Origin: Clostridiaceae bacterium
GTDB taxonomy: Bacteria; Bacillota; Clostridia; DSM-8532
Length of the DNA: 64,000 nt
NCBI GenBank assembly: GCA_012728015.1
Contig: JAAYFY010000048.1
Location: 19,548 to 83,547 of the forward strand
Direction: 5' to 3'
The notes below the pieces were generated by a model. That model was not told the origin of the DNA. It saw nothing but the letters and a program-made list of their open reading frames with translations, and ran no database searches. This document shows, one piece after another, positions 29,530 to 36,706 of this stretch. The stretch's first letter is position 1; every line of letters begins with the position of its first letter. The translations under genes and the position numbers were made by a program.

Positions 29530-31296
29530 ATGATTGAGTTTAAAGACGTCTGTTTTGAATACAGATCGCAATCCGCGGACCAGCCTGCGACACGGGCCAT
29601 CAACGGTATTACGGAATATATCGGCGAGGGCGAATTTGTTGTGGTCCTGGGAAGGAACGGCTCCGGCAAATCCACCATGGCCCGCCTGATGAATGCCCTT
29701 TTGCTGCCCACCCGGGGTACCGTATGGGTGGAAGGCATGGACACATCTAAAGACGAGATGGTCTGGGAGATAAGAAAAACGCTGGGGATGGTCTTCCAGA
29801 ATCCCGACAACCAGATCGTCGCTACCACCGTAGAAGAGGACCTGGCCTTCGGGCCGGAGAACCTCGGGCTGGTTCCGGCCGAGATCAGGAGGCGTATTGA
29901 CGAAGCCGCAAGGTATGTGGGCATGGAGGGACATATGCGGCATTCTCCCCATATGCTTTCAGGAGGCCAGAAACAGCGGGTCGCCATAGCCGGCATACTT
30001 GCCATGGAGCCAAAATGCATCGTGCTGGATGAATCCACGTCCATGCTTGATCCCAAAGGGCGCAAAGAAGTATTGAATCTTGTCAGGACCCTCAACAGGG
30101 ACAGGAAGATCACCATCATTCTTATAACCCATCACATGGAAGAGGCAGTTGATGCCGACCGGGTGATGGTGATGGACAATGGCCGGATAGTAATGAAGGG
30201 CACCCCAAGAGAAATCTTTACGCGTACCGAAGAACTGAAAAAGGCCGGACTTAGCGTCCCCCGTGTTACGCAGCTTATACACAGACTGAAATCAAAGGGC
30301 CTGGCGCTCTCGGGTACCGCCCTGACCGTTGATGAGGCCGAAGAGAGCCTCAAAGGCGTTTTATGCAAAGGTGAGAAAAGGGGTACTTTGGATGATACAT
30401 CCGAATCGGGGGAGAACGGTGAGGTCATTGTGCGCATAAGGGACCTGACCCATATCTATATGCCCGGGACCACCTTTGAAAAGAAAGCCCTGGATAACGT
30501 GAGCATGGATATCATGCGGGGCGAGATACTGGGCATAATAGGCCATACCGGTTCGGGAAAGTCCACACTGGTCCAGCATCTGAACGGGCTTTTAAAGCCC
30601 ACATCGGGAAGCGTGGAAGTGGACGGCCTGGAATGCGGTAAAAAAACCCTGAAGGAACTCCGCCAAAAGGTCGGCCTCATCTTCCAGTATCCTGAACACC
30701 AGCTGTTTGAAGAAACGGTTTATAAGGACATCATATTCGGCCCGGCAAGACTGGGTCTGTCCGAGGAAGAAATACAGGAACGGGTAAGCCGCGTCCTGAG
30801 GATTCTGGGCCTTTCCGGGGAACTTTTGGAAAAATCGCCGTTTGAACTCTCCGGCGGCCAGAAAAGAAGGGTTGCCATAGCGGGAGTCCTTGCGATGGAG
30901 CCGGAGATCCTGGTGCTGGATGAACCAACCGCCGGGCTCGATCCCCAGGGCAGCGAAGAGGTGTTCTCTTTTTTGACCCGGCTTAACAAGATTAACGGGA
31001 CCACCATATTGATCATATCCCACAACATGGACCAGATAGCCGCCTATTGCAGCCGCGTGGCTGTGCTGAACAAAGGAAGGCTTGAGATGCTGGATACACC
31101 GAAAAGGGTATTCAGTCGAGAGGAACGGCTCGGTGAGCTGGGTCTGGATATTCCCGAGATCACCCGGTTGTTCCGGAACCTGGCGCGTTCCGGGTATCCG
31201 GTCAGCGGTGACATCCTGACCGTTCCGGAGGCTGTAAGGGAGATCGCGGGGTTGACAGCGGGACAGGAGCCTGGCAAAGGGGGGATGTTCCCATGA
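29530..31296 (+). CDS. Fused ECF-transporter ATPases EcfA1-EcfA2 (one polypeptide)
   Basis: 588 residues containing two complete ABC ATPase domains of the energy-coupling factor (CbiO) type. Such pairs power uptake of vitamins and metal ions with EcfT and various S subunits. Domain 1 (residues ~1-240): Walker A GRNGSGKST, Q-loop FQNPDNQ, signature LSGGQKQR, Walker B IVLDESTSMLDP, typical of EcfA1. Domain 2 (~300-545): Walker A GHTGSGKST, FQYPEHQ, LSGGQKRR, LVLDEPTAGLDP, typical of EcfA2. A ~55-residue linker with a Gly/Ser/Glu-rich patch joins them. Firmicutes normally carry two adjacent genes. Its stop overlaps the ecfT start (ATGA). ATG 29530 has AAGGGG upstream. Confidence 0.93.
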   Translation: MIEFKDVCFEYRSQSADQPATRAINGITEYIGEGEFVVVLGRNGSGKSTMARLMNALLLPTRGTVWVEGMDTSKDEMVWEIRKTLGMVFQNPDNQIVATTVEEDLAFGPENLGLVPAEIRRRIDEAARYVGMEGHMRHSPHMLSGGQKQRVAIAGILAMEPKCIVLDESTSMLDPKGRKEVLNLVRTLNRDRKITIILITHHMEEAVDADRVMVMDNGRIVMKGTPREIFTRTEELKKAGLSVPRVTQLIHRLKSKGLALSGTALTVDEAEESLKGVLCKGEKRGTLDDTSESGENGEVIVRIRDLTHIYMPGTTFEKKALDNVSMDIMRGEILGIIGHTGSGKSTLVQHLNGLLKPTSGSVEVDGLECGKKTLKELRQKVGLIFQYPEHQLFEETVYKDIIFGPARLGLSEEEIQERVSRVLRILGLSGELLEKSPFELSGGQKRRVAIAGVLAMEPEILVLDEPTAGLDPQGSEEVFSFLTRLNKINGTTILIISHNMDQIAAYCSRVAVLNKGRLEMLDTPKRVFSREERLGELGLDIPEITRLFRNLARSGYPVSGDILTVPEAVREIAGLTAGQEPGKGGMFP

Positions 31297-32093
31297 TAGG
31301 CAATATTACTCTCGGACAGTATATACCTGGCGAGTCGGTGCTGCACAGGCTTGATCCAAGGTCAAAGATCATATGGACAGCCCTTCTGATGGTGGCCGTG
31401 TTTATGATTAACACATGGCAGGAATATGTGGTTATGGGGGCTTTTATAGCCATACTGCTAATTATCAGCGGCATCCCTGTGAAGCAGTCCCTAAAAGGCC
31501 TAAAACCCCTGTTATTGATACTGGCTATAACCGCTGTTCTGAATATATTTTTCGTGAGGGGCACACCATTGGCAAAACTCGGGCCTGTGGCCATTACCTA
31601 TGAAGGTATCATTTCGGCGGTGATGTTGTTCCTCAGGCTGGTTATGCTTGTTGTGGCGGCATCGCTGATGACCCTGACAACCACTCCCATGGCAATGACC
31701 GATGGGATTGAACGTATGATGAAGCCCCTGGAACGCATAGGAGTTCCGGCCCATGAAATCGCCATGATGATGTCCATAGCCCTCCGGTTTATCCCCACGC
31801 TCATGGAGGAAACAGAAAGGATCATGAAGGCCCAGGCGTCAAGAGGAGCGGACTTCGATACGGGGAACCTCTTGAAGAGGGTAAAAAGCTTCATCCCGGT
31901 ACTGGTCCCCCTCTTCGTGAGTGCCTTCAAACGTGCCGACGAGCTGGCGGAGGCCATGGAATCAAGATGTTACCGCGGAAGCAAAGGCAGGACGCGGCTC
32001 AAACAGATTCGGTTTACCATGCTGGATCTAAAGGCAAGCCTTGCAGGGGTCCTGTTTCTCATTCTCCTGTTCGGTCAGCGATTCTGGATGTAG
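31293..32093 (+). CDS. ecfT: ECF transporter transmembrane subunit EcfT
   Basis: EcfT, 266 residues, is the membrane scaffold that links the ATPases to substrate-specific S components. It has a hydrophobic N-terminal half with several membrane spans, beginning GQYIPGESVLHRLDPRSKII, and the two coupling-helix motifs: Ala-Arg-Gly type SRGAD (residues ~183-187) and SRCYRG (~219-224). It overlaps the ATPase gene by four bases. truA, which often follows ecfT in Firmicutes, is instead 3 kb downstream. No S component gene is in the window. Confidence 0.93.
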   Translation: MIGNITLGQYIPGESVLHRLDPRSKIIWTALLMVAVFMINTWQEYVVMGAFIAILLIISGIPVKQSLKGLKPLLLILAITAVLNIFFVRGTPLAKLGPVAITYEGIISAVMLFLRLVMLVVAASLMTLTTTPMAMTDGIERMMKPLERIGVPAHEIAMMMSIALRFIPTLMEETERIMKAQASRGADFDTGNLLKRVKSFIPVLVPLFVSAFKRADELAEAMESRCYRGSKGRTRLKQIRFTMLDLKASLAGVLFLILLFGQRFWM

Positions 32094-32138
32094 CCCTGAT
32101 GGTCCGGGTACGGTAAGTATGTATACATATACATTCTG

Positions 32139-32167
32139 TTGTAATATTGTGTAAAAAAGTATATGAT
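32139..32167 (+). promoter_or_regulatory. Promoter of the 82-residue protein gene
   Basis: TTGTAA (32139-32144), 17 bases, TATGAT (32162-32167) in an A/T-rich stretch, about 65 bases before the start codon. Confidence 0.65.
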
Positions 32168-32234
32168 AAAAAACATACAGGAATAATGCGGAATTCAGAA
32201 TACAGTAAACTGTGCGGGGGGACGGTTTGTTACC

Positions 32235-32483
32235 ATGGATATTTCAGTGAGCATTATAAGAGAAAAGAGTTTGGATCCTGCTTTTAAAGTCCTGGTAAGC
32301 TACAGGGACGAAAATGTTTCTTTCAGGAATGTGGAGGTGGATGTTTTAAGGCAGCCGCCCAAGGTTATCATCCAGTATCCTGAAGAGGTACAGCCAGTTC
32401 TTCAGCAAATCAATTCCAAAAAGCTTGAGCTGGAGATACTGAACAAGATCGCCGAGCATCTTCTGAGCTCAGGCGGAAGATAA
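32235..32483 (+). CDS. Small protein of unknown function (82 residues)
   Basis: I do not recognise this protein. It is predicted soluble, with alternating strands (MDISVSIIREK, FKVLVSYRDENVSFRNVEVDV, KVIIQYPEEV) followed by a C-terminal helix (LQQINSKKLELEILNKIAEHLL). No cysteine, no membrane span. Its own promoter, a G-rich site upstream of ATG 32235 and a bidirectional terminator right behind it make a monocistronic unit, which argues that it is real. The neighbour on the other strand is a DUF421 protein. Confidence 0.65.
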   Translation: MDISVSIIREKSLDPAFKVLVSYRDENVSFRNVEVDVLRQPPKVIIQYPEEVQPVLQQINSKKLELEILNKIAEHLLSSGGR

Positions 32484-32487
32484 TATG

Positions 32488-32512
32488 AAAAGCGCCTGTG
32501 TTGGGCGCTTTT
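32488..32512. terminator. Bidirectional terminator between convergent genes
   Basis: AAAAGCGCC, loop TGTGTTG, GGCGCTTTT: a perfect 9-bp stem whose A-run and T-run serve both strands. It ends the 82-residue gene on plus and the DUF421 gene on minus, whose stop is at 32511. Confidence 0.85.
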
Positions 32513-33203
32513 ATTCAAGGTACTCCCCCTTTTTCTGGACAAACAGGTTGCCGGATGTGTCAACTGAAGAATAGAAAACCATTCTGTAATCGGTGATCCC
32601 ATTCTCCCGCAATTTCTGGTCCAGCCAGTCCTTTTTAATACCCGTTTTCTTCATGGTCCTGTCCATAAGCCTGCCGTCAATGATCAGATCAATGGTATAC
32701 CCTTCGTATTTCGTGTCTATTTTCAGATCTTCGGGCGTGACAGGGCGTTTCTGAGATTTGAGGACAACGCTCAGCTGCCCGTTGGTTTCCAGAACCGCAT
32801 ACTCCACATCATCAACGTTCTGGACATTATTAAGCCGGAGCTGTTCCAGAAGTTCATTTATGGTACACATTTCCTTTCTCATGGTCTTTTCAAGCATCCT
32901 GCCGTTACGGATCAGGACCGAAGGCTTACCGCAGATATAGCCCCTTATGCGCACACCCTTGATTGATATCAGGGAGATCAGAAGCTGGCAGACAACCAGC
33001 ACCGCGATGGGTATAAGGGCATGATGGACCTTTCTGTCATCACCAGTAAGGGGCAGGGCCGCAAGCTCAGATATCATGACGGCCACAGCGAATTCAAAAG
33101 GCTGAAGCTGGCCGATCTGCCTTTTGCCCATGAGCCGCATGCTGGCAACAACAACAATGTATAGTAAAACGGTTTTCCATAATAAAGGCAGAATGCCTTT
33201 CAC
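32511..33203 (-). CDS. DUF421-family membrane protein (YetF/YrbG-like)
   Basis: 230 residues. Three N-terminal membrane helices (ILPLLWKTVLLYIVVVASMRL, FEFAVAVMISELAALPL, ALIPIAVLVVCQLLISLISI) surround the family motif MGKRQIGQLQPFEF. A cytosolic domain with GKPSVLIRNGRML and RKEMCTINELLEQLR follows, the classic DUF421 signature, and a C-terminal extension like DUF3290/YetF tails. Such proteins are linked to spore or envelope functions in Bacillus, but the molecular role is unknown. The start is GTG 33203, chosen because GGAGG lies eight bases upstream (33216-33212 on minus). The frame is open 15 codons further. Confidence 0.87.
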   Translation of the reverse strand: MKGILPLLWKTVLLYIVVVASMRLMGKRQIGQLQPFEFAVAVMISELAALPLTGDDRKVHHALIPIAVLVVCQLLISLISIKGVRIRGYICGKPSVLIRNGRMLEKTMRKEMCTINELLEQLRLNNVQNVDDVEYAVLETNGQLSVVLKSQKRPVTPEDLKIDTKYEGYTIDLIIDGRLMDRTMKKTGIKKDWLDQKLRENGITDYRMVFYSSVDTSGNLFVQKKGEYLE

Positions 33204-33348
33204 AAATATGACCTCCATCACGGGAAATGCAAGGGTTAGTTTATCCACGCGCGATAAAGATCATTCAGCGATAAGTCCTGGCGTATTCCGCCCTCCGGCG
33301 GCTGTCACTCCCTGCACGGGTAGACGGCCTGAAATGGAAGACAAGTAA

Positions 33349-33906
33349 CTAAGATTCGCCGGTTTCGGCCAATAGTGAATCAAGGGAAGGGCATTCGTCC
33401 CTCAGTATGGAGTAGAGCTTTAGATCATGATAAACACCGTTGTGGAATGTAGCCTGCCTCATGGTCCCTTCATAGGTAAATCCGCATTTCTCAGCTACGC
33501 GGATACTGGCGGCATTCCCGCTCATAACATTTACCTGGAGCCTGTTGATGGGCCAAACCGAAAACATGTAGGCGCAAAACAGCATGAGAGCCTCGGTCAT
33601 GTAGCCCTTGCCCGCATGCTTCATATCAAAAAGCTCATAACCCACCTCATACCCGGATTGATAATCCAGTCCCTTGAAATAGAGAATCTCTCCCACATAT
33701 TCTCCATCCATGGAGAGGATCAGCATGCGTCCTTCATCCTGGGACCAGAAGCCGGTTTCCCTGTATTCATCCCTGAACTTGTTCAGGGGAGGAATATTAA
33801 GGTGCCAGTACTCCCCCTTGCTATTGATATCGGTGATCAGCCTGTACAGGTAATCCAGCTCTTCAGGATTGACTGTACGAAGTATGACTTTTTTCCCCGC
33901 GATCAT
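33349..33906 (-). CDS. GNAT-family N-acetyltransferase (RimJ/RimL type)
   Basis: 185 residues. GNAT motifs are visible: the acetyl-CoA loop KHAGKGYMTEAL (residues ~95-106) and motif B VNVMSGNAASIRVAEKCGFTYEGTMR (~126-151). This is the RimJ/RimL-like subgroup, which includes ribosomal protein and small-molecule acetyltransferases; the substrate here is unknown. A 100-base gap separates it from the DUF421 gene downstream on the same strand, so they may be co-transcribed. It is divergent from the ROK kinase gene. Confidence 0.88.
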   Translation of the reverse strand: MIAGKKVILRTVNPEELDYLYRLITDINSKGEYWHLNIPPLNKFRDEYRETGFWSQDEGRMLILSMDGEYVGEILYFKGLDYQSGYEVGYELFDMKHAGKGYMTEALMLFCAYMFSVWPINRLQVNVMSGNAASIRVAEKCGFTYEGTMRQATFHNGVYHDLKLYSILRDECPSLDSLLAETGES

Positions 33907-33943
33907 GGCATGTCCTCTCTTTACAAAGCTATGTAACGATTTG

Positions 33944-33972
33944 TTGACCCTGCCTGTATTATATCATATAAT
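33944..33972 (+). promoter_or_regulatory. Sigma-A-type promoter of the ROK kinase gene
   Basis: TTGACC (33944-33949), 17 bases, perfect TATAAT (33967-33972). It leaves a leader of about 178 nt before the start codon. Confidence 0.8.
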
Positions 33973-33995
33973 TAATTGGAACTTTCTTAAGCAAA

Positions 33996-34039
33996 TGCCC
34001 ATAGCTCAGGCATCCGGCCGAAAATAGTCTTTTCGCCGG
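33996..34039 (+). promoter_or_regulatory. Two hairpins in the ROK kinase leader
   Basis: ATGCC (33996-34000) pairs with GGCAT (34009-34013). CCGG-C-CGAAAA (34014-34024) pairs with TTTTCG-CCGG (34030-34039), a 10-bp stem with a one-base bulge. They lie back to back, 20-65 nt from the predicted transcription start. No riboswitch class was recognised and no U-run follows, so the function is open. Confidence 0.35.
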
Positions 34040-34156
34040 GCGCTGGTCAGAACAAGGCAGGGATATTGGCGGCGGGAAGCATTCACCCCAGCCCGCGGGT
34101 AGTATGTGGTCCCTTTGCCTTCTGGCCTCGAAGGATTAAATTCTGGGAGGGTGTCC

Positions 34157-35107
34157 ATGTACTACATTGGAATCGATTTAGGCGGAACAAATATTGCCGC
34201 GGGGATTGTGGATGGGAACGGGACCATTATAAATAAGGGTAGTGTCCCCACCGGAAGGACCCGTGCTTCTGAAGAGATTGTTAAGGATATGTGCTTACTG
34301 GTTAAGAATCTCATTAATGATGCGGGTATTGACCAGGCCGAAATACATTCCATCGGCATAGGAAGCCCCGGGACACCCGACAGGAAGAATGGCGTCATAA
34401 TCTATAACAATAATCTTGGTTTCCGGAATGTACCCATTCGGAAGCTCCTGCAGGAGCATTTCAGCCTCCCGGTCTACCTTGAAAACGACGCCAATTGCGC
34501 GGCCATTGCCGAGTGCGTGGCAGGCGCGGCCAAGAATGAGCCATATGTGGTGGTCATCACCATAGGAACCGGCATAGGCGGCGGCGTAATCATCGACAAC
34601 AAGCTGTACACCGGCTTCAACGGCGCAGGTGGCGAGCTGGGACATGTGGTGATCCAAATGGACGGCGAAGAATGCACCTGCGGCAGGAAAGGCTGCTGGG
34701 AATCCTATTCCTCCGCTACCGCTCTGATCCGCCAGACCGTCCGGGCAGCTGCCGAAAACCCGCAATCGTTGATCAACAGCATGGTTGAAGAGGATCTGGG
34801 CAGGATATCCGCCAGGACCGCCTTTGATGCCGCCCGTATGGGAGATGAAACCGCAAAGCGAGTGGTGGACCAATATATTGAAATGCTGGCCGAAGGTCTG
34901 GCCAACATGATCAATATCTTTCAGCCCAATGTTGTCGTTTTGGGCGGCGGCGTTTCAAAAGAGGGCGAAAACCTCCTGGCCCCCTTGAGGGAAAAGATAA
35001 AAAGCAGGACCTATTGCTCGGAGGGAGTGGAGAATACGCGCATTGAGGCGGCCCGGTTCGGTAATGATGCCGGAATTATTGGTGCCGCCCTGGTATCGAA
35101 GGCCTGA
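34157..35107 (+). CDS. ROK-family sugar kinase (probable glucokinase)
   Basis: 316 residues. YYIGIDLGGTNIAAGIVD is the N-terminal ATP-binding phosphate loop. IGTGIGGGVIIDNKLYTGFNGAGGELGH carries the sugar-binding Glu-His. The ROK zinc motif is C-x-C-G-x2-G-C (CTCGRKGCWESY), and DANCAAIAE holds the catalytic Asp. In Clostridia this type is usually annotated glucokinase (glcK), but fructo- or N-acetylhexosamine kinases share the motifs. No DNA-binding domain is present, so it is not a ROK repressor. ATG 34157 is chosen because GGGAGGGTG lies directly upstream; the open frame extends 17 codons further without a site. Confidence 0.92.
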   Translation: MYYIGIDLGGTNIAAGIVDGNGTIINKGSVPTGRTRASEEIVKDMCLLVKNLINDAGIDQAEIHSIGIGSPGTPDRKNGVIIYNNNLGFRNVPIRKLLQEHFSLPVYLENDANCAAIAECVAGAAKNEPYVVVITIGTGIGGGVIIDNKLYTGFNGAGGELGHVVIQMDGEECTCGRKGCWESYSSATALIRQTVRAAAENPQSLINSMVEEDLGRISARTAFDAARMGDETAKRVVDQYIEMLAEGLANMINIFQPNVVVLGGGVSKEGENLLAPLREKIKSRTYCSEGVENTRIEAARFGNDAGIIGAALVSKA

Positions 35108-35162
35108 TGCACCGTACGGCACATATTCCGAATATGTTCAGGGAGAGAGCGCTGGCTTGCCG

Positions 35163-35897
35163 ATGAGAAACATAAAGCTTGTTCTGGAATATGACGGTTC
35201 GAAATATCATGGATGGCAGATCCAGGCCAATGCCAACTCGGTTCAGCAGGAACTTGCCGCGGCCATTAAGAAGCTTACCGGGGAGCCTGTCATGCCGACA
35301 GGTGCCGGAAGAACCGATGCGGGCGTCCATGCCCTGGGGCAGGTGGCCAGCTTTATGACAAAGTCTTCTATTCCCGCTGAAAAATTTGCCCCCGCCCTGA
35401 ACAGCATATTGCCCTCCGGGATCTGCGTACTGCGCTCGGAGCTGGCGGACCCGGATTTCCATCCAAGGTTCTCCGCGAAAGGGAAGCATTACTGTTATCT
35501 GGTCCTTAACCGGGAACAGCGCTCACCGCTGTGGGAGAACCGGGCCTGGCATGTCCGGGACAGGCTCGATTTCGAGGCCATGGAGAAAGCCGCAAGTTAT
35601 CTTCTTGGAACCCATAATTTCCGGGCATTCTGCGCTTCAGGACATCAGAACAGGACTTTTACGAGGACCATCACCCATTCATCGTGGCGGTTCGGAAACG
35701 GGGTGCTGCGGTATGACACCGTGGGCGACGCTTTTCTGTACAATATGGTAAGGATCATGGCAGGCACCATGGTTGATATCGGACGAGGCCGTTTTTTGCC
35801 CGAAGTGATACTGGAGGCTTTTGAAACACGGGACAGGAACACTCTCGGGATGACAGCTCCGCCCGATGGGCTGTACCTTGTCGAGGTGTTTTATTAG
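35163..35897 (+). CDS. truA: tRNA pseudouridine synthase A
   Basis: TruA, 244 residues, makes pseudouridine at positions 38-40 of tRNA anticodon stems. The N-terminus RNIKLVLEYDGSKYHGWQIQ, the catalytic Asp in GAGRTDAGVHALGQ (residues ~47-60) and FLYNMVRIMAGTM are diagnostic. I place the start at ATG 35163, which gives the family length. The frame is open 40 codons upstream into the ROK gene, and the ribosome binding site (GGGAGAG near 35141) is rather distant, so a TTG at 35157 is an alternative. In most Firmicutes truA follows ecfT. Confidence 0.92.
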   Translation: MRNIKLVLEYDGSKYHGWQIQANANSVQQELAAAIKKLTGEPVMPTGAGRTDAGVHALGQVASFMTKSSIPAEKFAPALNSILPSGICVLRSELADPDFHPRFSAKGKHYCYLVLNREQRSPLWENRAWHVRDRLDFEAMEKAASYLLGTHNFRAFCASGHQNRTFTRTITHSSWRFGNGVLRYDTVGDAFLYNMVRIMAGTMVDIGRGRFLPEVILEAFETRDRNTLGMTAPPDGLYLVEVFY

Positions 35898-35975
35898 GTG
35901 TGAATCCCCCATACCAGCCTCTTTGTACCGGTGGTCCGGGATGATTTGCACAAGATCCGGTGGAGGGTTTTAAAG

Positions 35976-36239
35976 ATGAGGATGACAGGCAGGCTGTATA
36001 AAGGACCTTCTGTCCTTGAAGAGAAGGTAGTGGAAGTGGACGACAGCGCGGGCACATACCAGGACCGGCTGGAAAGGTGCCTGCTGGAGGTATGCGGCCT
36101 GCTTGCCATAGAAGTGCCAATCTGGCTTTCAAAAAACACCCGGGAGTATGTCCGCTTCAGGCGAACTTCATTTAACGCCGACCAGTTTTTCAACCCCGTG
36201 CATTTCGATCGGTTCGAGATAAGGATTATCCAGGAATGA
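35976..36239 (+). CDS. Conserved-looking hypothetical protein (87 residues)
   Basis: No family is recognised. The protein is soluble and mixed alpha/beta: MTGRLYKGPSVLEEKVVEVD, a helix LERCLLEVCGLLAIEVPIWL, then KNTREYVRFRRTSFNADQFF and DRFEIRIIQE. The aromatic and arginine-rich C-terminal half could bind nucleic acid or a partner protein, which is only a guess. GGAGGG lies eight to ten bases before ATG 35976. It follows truA by 78 bases and may be co-transcribed with it. Confidence 0.65.
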   Translation: MRMTGRLYKGPSVLEEKVVEVDDSAGTYQDRLERCLLEVCGLLAIEVPIWLSKNTREYVRFRRTSFNADQFFNPVHFDRFEIRIIQE

Positions 36240-36373
36240 TCTCTAAAACCCTTACAGAACCATCGGATGCTTCGCCTGTAACCGAAGAGGAATGCCAACA
36301 GATCCAAAAGAGCAGACGCCGGATGCTCAGATCATGATTTAATCAGGCATATAAAAAATCAATGCCATTATTA

Positions 36374-36402
36374 TTGACATTGATTTTATACTGTGTTAGA
36401 AT
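36374..36402 (+). promoter_or_regulatory. Strong promoter of rpoB-rpoC
   Basis: Perfect TTGACA (36374-36379), 17 bases, TAGAAT (36397-36402) with the extended -10 TG at 36394-36395. The predicted start is near 36409. A 10-bp inverted repeat, AAAATCAATG (36355-36364) with CATTGATTTT (36378-36387), straddles the -35 box. It could be an operator or the end of the upstream unit. Confidence 0.8.
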
Positions 36403-36408
36403 TGTTTA

Positions 36409-36706
36409 CTGCATTGTTATATGATGACGTATTGTATGCTTCTTTTGTGCATAATAACCGCGTTGCTACTGCCCATAGTATAGCACAATTGTATGAACAG
36501 TACAATACATGTCAATAATCTTTTTGATACCAAAAATATAGATCGGGAGAATGATAGTTTGGAGTGTATTATTTACATGCATTTTCTAACCGGCCAGCTG
36601 CCTGCGGAATGATCCGCGGTTCAGTCGCCGGAACAGATTAATCTTTCCCCCCTCTATATTTTTATGTTTTTTTGACTAATTACATGAGTCCTATGAGGTG
36701 ATATTA
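36409..36706 (+). other. ~300-nt leader of rpoB-rpoC
   Basis: No gene is supported. The leader is A/T-rich. It contains small palindromes (ATTGTA ... TACAAT at about 36488-36506; GCGGA ... TCCGC at about 36604-36617) and a T-rich stretch at 36655-36673 before the GAGGTG site. No rplJ/L10-type leader is expected because rplKAJL are not upstream. The length suggests post-initiation control, but no specific structure is proven. Confidence 0.4.

Noticed and set aside
33427..33936. 169-codon plus-strand frame opposite the GNAT gene
   Set aside because: The minus strand has clear acetyltransferase motifs; this frame has none.
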